From assembly GCA_002402965.1 (NCBI GenBank), contig DHGW01000069.1, positions 1 to 5,697 of the forward strand: a stretch of 5,697 bases of DNA. The letters run 5' to 3'. The position numbers were made by a program, and so were the translations under genes. The stretch is from Bacteroidales bacterium UBA4788 (GTDB lineage: Bacteria; Bacteroidota; Bacteroidia; Bacteroidales; VadinHA17). The notes under the pieces were generated by a model. The model was not told the DNA's origin. It worked only from the letters and a program-made list of their open reading frames with translations, and ran no database searches. Position 1 is the first letter of the stretch, and the number at the start of each line of letters is the position of its first letter. Shown in pieces: positions 5,684 to 5,697 of the stretch.

Positions 5684-5697
5684 TGGCCGCAGGCCAT
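5684..5697 (+). repeat. small hairpin repeat, copy 4, cut by the window end
   Basis: TGGCC-GCA-GGCCA at 5684-5696 has the same stem as copy 1 and one change in the loop (GCA for GTA), plus the first tail base T before the window stops. It faces the opposite way from copies 2 and 3, so copies 2 and 4 form a tail-out inverted pair with a 54-base spacer. Its tail cannot be read here. Confidence 0.6.

Overview
The window looks like ordinary chromosomal DNA of a Bacteroidota (probably Bacteroidales-like) bacterium. Three things suggest this. Good matches to the Bacteroidota -7 promoter box TAnnTTTG lie 17-28 bases before the chosen ATG of three of the four genes. The methionyl-tRNA synthetase is of the long type, with a fused C-terminal tRNA-binding domain and a KISTS signature in place of KMSKS. 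The LytTR regulator carries its own membrane domain. The coding DNA looks moderately GC-rich and the two outer flanks AT-rich. I see no phage, transposase, CRISPR, tRNA or rRNA gene.

Layout: bases 1-130 hold no gene, only AT-rich DNA and one small hairpin repeat. Two genes read leftward: an alpha/beta-hydrolase-fold protein of unknown substrate (1083-2393) and, after it, an S66-family LD-carboxypeptidase (131-1042). A divergent regulatory region (about 2394-2584) separates them from two rightward genes: a four-helix membrane protein with a C-terminal LytTR DNA-binding domain (2585-3436) and metG (3502-5535). The last 160 bases hold three more copies of the hairpin repeat, the final one cut by the window end.

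How the genes relate: the carboxypeptidase trims murein peptides in the cytoplasm and metG charges initiator and elongator tRNA-Met, so both are housekeeping functions. The hydrolase and carboxypeptidase are adjacent and co-oriented and may be co-transcribed, but a -7 box in their junction suggests that the carboxypeptidase can also be expressed alone. The LytTR gene diverges from the hydrolase gene, and a pair of 9-bp direct repeats 20 bp apart lies between them. That is the geometry LytTR proteins usually bind, so autoregulation or control of the hydrolase is a reasonable guess.

The least ordinary signals are: (1) a family of 13-nt hairpins after the 3' ends of both outer genes, whose stems differ by paired, compensating changes and two of which share a 14-nt tail; (2) a tail-out inverted pair of these at the right end, resembling REP doublets; (3) a 21-bp coding minisatellite giving heptad repeats at the entry to the hydrolase domain; and (4) the direct-repeat operator candidate. 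I found no convincing multi-gene novel system.
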